Source: Coprinus comatus
Lineage: Eukaryota > Basidiomycota > Agaricomycetes > Agaricales > Agaricaceae
DNA length: 64,000 bases
Direction of reading: 5' to 3'
NCBI GenBank assembly: GCA_034638255.1
Contig: JAWPGT010000002.1
Span: 1,674,001-1,738,000, forward strand
Shown here: positions 61,506-64,000 of the stretch, in pieces
How the letters are laid out: each line of letters opens with the position of its first letter
Numbering within the stretch: position 1 is the stretch's first letter
Notes under the pieces: model-generated
Told to the model about the DNA's origin: nothing
Database searches by the model: none
Seen by the model: the letters and a program-made list of their open reading frames with translations, nothing else
Program-made: the position numbers and the translations under genes

Positions 61506-62423
61506 ATGTCCGAAACCCGTGAAGATTCTGTCTACCTCGCCAAGCTCGCTGAGCAGGCTGAGCGTTATGAAGGTATGTATGGATCAATTCGGATTACATT
61601 CATGTCTGACGGACGCATACAGAGATGGTTGAGAACATGAAGCGCGTGGCTTCATCCGACCAAGAACTTACCGTTGAGGAACGTAACCTCCTATCCGTCG
61701 CATACAAGAATGTCATTGGTGCCCGCCGCGCATCATGGCGCATCGTGTCCTCCATTGAGCAAAAGGAGGAGTCTAAGGGCAATGAGGCCCAAGTTCAAAT
61801 GATCAAGGGCTACAGAGAGAAGATTGAAAGTGAGCTTGCAAAGATTTGCGAAGATATCCTTGAAGTGCTTGACAAGCACCTGATCCCCTCGGCCGCTTCT
61901 GGCGAGTCCAAGGTATTCTACCACAAAATGTTCGTATTCTTTCTTACTATATTAGGAATTCCCGCTGACAATCGGATGATCTTGTAGGATGGGTGATTAC
62001 CACGCTACCTTGCCGAATTTGCCACCGGCGACAAGCGCAAGGACAGCGCCGACAAGTCCCTAGAGGCATACAAAGCTGCCTCTGATGTTGCTGTTACCGA
62101 ACTCCCCCCTACACACCCCATCCGCCTCGGCCTCGCCCTAAACTTCTCAGTATTCTACTACGAAATTCTGAACAGCCCCGATCGTGCCTGCCATCTTGCC
62201 AAACAAGCATTTGACGATGCCATTGCCGAGCTCGACACGCTATCAGAAGAGAGCTACAAGGATTCCACTTTGATCATGCAACTCCTACGTGACAACCTCA
62301 CATTATGGACTTCAGATATGCAAGATACTGGTACGTTTCCTGCTACTTTGTTTCACAATTGGTTTGACTAATGTCTCTGCAGATAACAAGGAGGAGGCCG
62401 CTGATGCCCCCGCCGATGAGTAA
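61506..62423 (+). CDS. 14-3-3 protein with an apparent 1-nt frameshift
   Basis: Phosphoserine/threonine-binding dimeric adaptor with many clients. ATG 61506 is directly after a CAG acceptor. The sequence is near-canonical: [57 protein letters not shown], then [24 protein letters not shown] segment, [40 protein letters not shown] and [15 protein letters not shown], ending DAPADE. One problem: just after the intron ending at 61987, the text reads GATTACCACGCTACC, where the family requires Tyr-His-Arg-Tyr. One C is missing near 62001-62004, and no alternative splice restores the frame before [14 protein letters not shown] sequence. Since loss of 14-3-3 is usually lethal unless a paralogue exists, an assembly error is the first suspect. 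Confidence 0.9.
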
Positions 62424-62690
62424 ATCCAGCAATCACACGCTCCATTCCTTGCACTCCCTCGCGACAGGCTGTCGCGGTACTCATAGCATCAATTCTCATG
62501 TCGTTCTCTCACGTCGGTTATTGCAGATTTCATTTTATTCTCATTAGTTACTTGTTCTTTTGTCAATTCATATATTTCGATTGAATTGGATGGGTGAATT
62601 TCGAAACACATTTGCGTGAGAAACTAGTTGTCATATCATCACAGCAATATTTTCAGAGTGCACAACGTTTCGGGTCTTCATCGCGACGAT

Positions 62691-64000
62691 ATGCTGTCGA
62701 CAAGAGCAGCACTGGTGTTATTCACTCTCGCGGCTATTCCTCTCTTCTTGCTTACAGGACTCAATCTTGTAGAAACACTTTCTCCGCAGGGATGCCGCAT
62801 GTCATACATGTCGAGCTCTTATGTATTGCAAGTAGACTTTAACTCCTCTTGGACCCCTTTGGCCAGGCGCTACAGCCTCTGGCTATACCGGGAGGTTGGC
62901 TGGGACACTCAGGTGCGTGAAAGTCGAAAGTAGTAACAACTATATTCCCAACCATGGACAGGCACCAAATGGATTGCCTGTGTTATTTATACCAGGGAAT
63001 GCTGGCTCCTCTCACCAGGTGCGATCTATAGCATCATCCGCTAGTAGGCAATACTATTCTTCGCCTGGACGAGTCGCAGAACACTTTCGCTCGAGAAATC
63101 TCAAACCGTTAGACTTTTATGCGGGTAGGTTATAATAAGAGGTCATAAGCCACACGAACTTATCTATCATAGTTGAGTTCAACGAAGACCTAACGGCTTT
63201 CCATGGATCCACTTTACAATCACAGATTGACTATACTTCTAAGGCAGTCGAATATATTCTGTCTCAGTATCCATCAAAGACGCCTCTTGTGATACTTGGT
63301 CATTCGATGGGTGGTATTGTTGGTACAGCCCTATTACCTTCCGAGCGTATATCCAGCATTATCACAATGTCGACGCCTCACACGTTACCCCCGGCTCGTT
63401 TTGATTCTCGGATAGACCACATATATGACAAAGTATGGAAAACCCTTGCCAATGATTCTACTCCGATTGTGTCCTTATGTGGTGGCGCAACTGATATGAT
63501 GGTTTCCTCGGAATCATGCATATTGCCATTCGAGAACAAATACAGGAAGACAGTATTCACATCTGCATTAGAGGGTGCCTGGACTGGCGTAGGGCATCAA
63601 GAAATGGTCTGGTGCCATCAGGTTCGCTGGCGCATCGCGAGAGCCGTCTTGGAACTCGGTCCGTTGGATTCATCGAAAACACGGAGCTCAGTCTTTGATA
63701 GGTGGCTTCGTGACGGCCATGCTTTACCTTCTGGTACCTCTGGATATCCAAATGGCGAACCCGAACTTCTGCTTTCTGATAGAAATTCCTATGATATCAT
63801 ACCCTCCAATCTACAGCTTGTACGAAAGCCTGTTGGTGACCGTGTTTATTTGCTTCCTATACCAGCCATCGGGGACCAACCTGCTACCAGACTGAATGTA
63901 CTGGTAGGACATGGCTCTATTCCTCCCGTCTCCCCAGAGATAGGACATTCCCTACGAATTTCAGTTTACATTTGCTCTTCAAACGGGGTAGAAAACAGCT
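62691..64000 (+). CDS. GPI inositol deacylase PGAP1/Bst1, 3' end beyond window
   Basis: ER-membrane serine lipase that removes the acyl chain from inositol of newly made GPI-anchored proteins. ATG 62691 begins with an N-terminal membrane segment (ALVLFTLAAIPLFLLTGLNL). The lumenal lipase domain shows GCRMSYMSSSY, ARRYSLWLYREVGWD, GLPVLFIPGNAGSSHQVRSI (oxyanion region), PLDFYAVEFNEDLTAFHGST, the nucleophile LVILGHSMGGIVG and TMSTPHTLPPARFD. DMMVSSESC and WCHQVRWRIARAVL follow in the same reading. Introns are short and in phase. The coding sequence is still open at base 64000 (beta-sandwich-like region), and the remaining TM domains are outside. Confidence 0.93.

Overview
The window looks like chromosomal DNA from a filamentous basidiomycete, most likely an Agaricomycete. 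This is inferred from intron-rich genes with short (about 45-65 nt) GT-AG introns, tight head-to-head gene pairs, and protein families such as RNA polymerase I RPA135, NUP98 with FG repeats, Rcf2, Whi3/Scw1-type RNA-binding protein and a TOM20-SET locus. No rRNA, CRISPR or plasmid signal was seen, and I could not identify a tRNA with confidence. All functional calls come from reading the translations and splice signals by eye. Layout, left to right: a partial charged nuclear-type protein (minus, runs off the left edge); cytochrome b5 (plus); RNase III (minus); PAPS reductase with an internal deletion (minus); Rcf2 with an apparent 1-nt frameshift (minus); NUP98 (minus), divergent from RPA135 (plus) over about 180 bp; a 2.5 kb gene-free gap; a histone-fold-like proline-rich protein (minus); a Q-rich C2H2 zinc-finger protein (minus), divergent from NDUFAF5 (plus); TRM10 (minus), divergent from an acyl-protein thioesterase (plus); and a 4.9 kb gene-poor island with a Helitron 3' remnant that carries a nested 657-bp TA-flanked inverted-repeat element. 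The right half holds a small proline-rich membrane protein (plus), a Whi3/Scw1-like two-RRM protein (plus), the PP4 regulatory subunit 3 (SMEK/Psy2, minus), a decayed TOM20 copy, the intact TOM20 with a downstream SET domain (plus), a 2.7 kb gap, an uncharacterised Cys-containing/Ser-Pro-rich protein (minus), CLPTM1 (minus), a 2.5 kb gap, a 14-3-3 protein with an apparent 1-nt frameshift (plus), and the 5' part of a PGAP1/Bst1-type GPI inositol deacylase (plus). The most interesting locus is TOM20/SET at 48274-50638. A strong GTGAGT donor lies inside the TOM20 last coding exon. Retaining that intron gives an ordinary 203-residue TOM20; removing it joins the TOM20 membrane anchor and core, in frame, to a SET methyltransferase domain (568 residues). 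A degenerate tandem TOM20 copy lies just upstream. Three otherwise conserved genes carry lesions (PAPS reductase, RCF2, 14-3-3). Because 14-3-3 is normally essential, assembly or sequencing error must be excluded before calling these pseudogenes. Most of the genes are housekeeping (ribosome synthesis, nuclear pore, mitochondrial import and respiration, RNA processing, ER membrane). They form no operon or cluster beyond shared divergent promoters.
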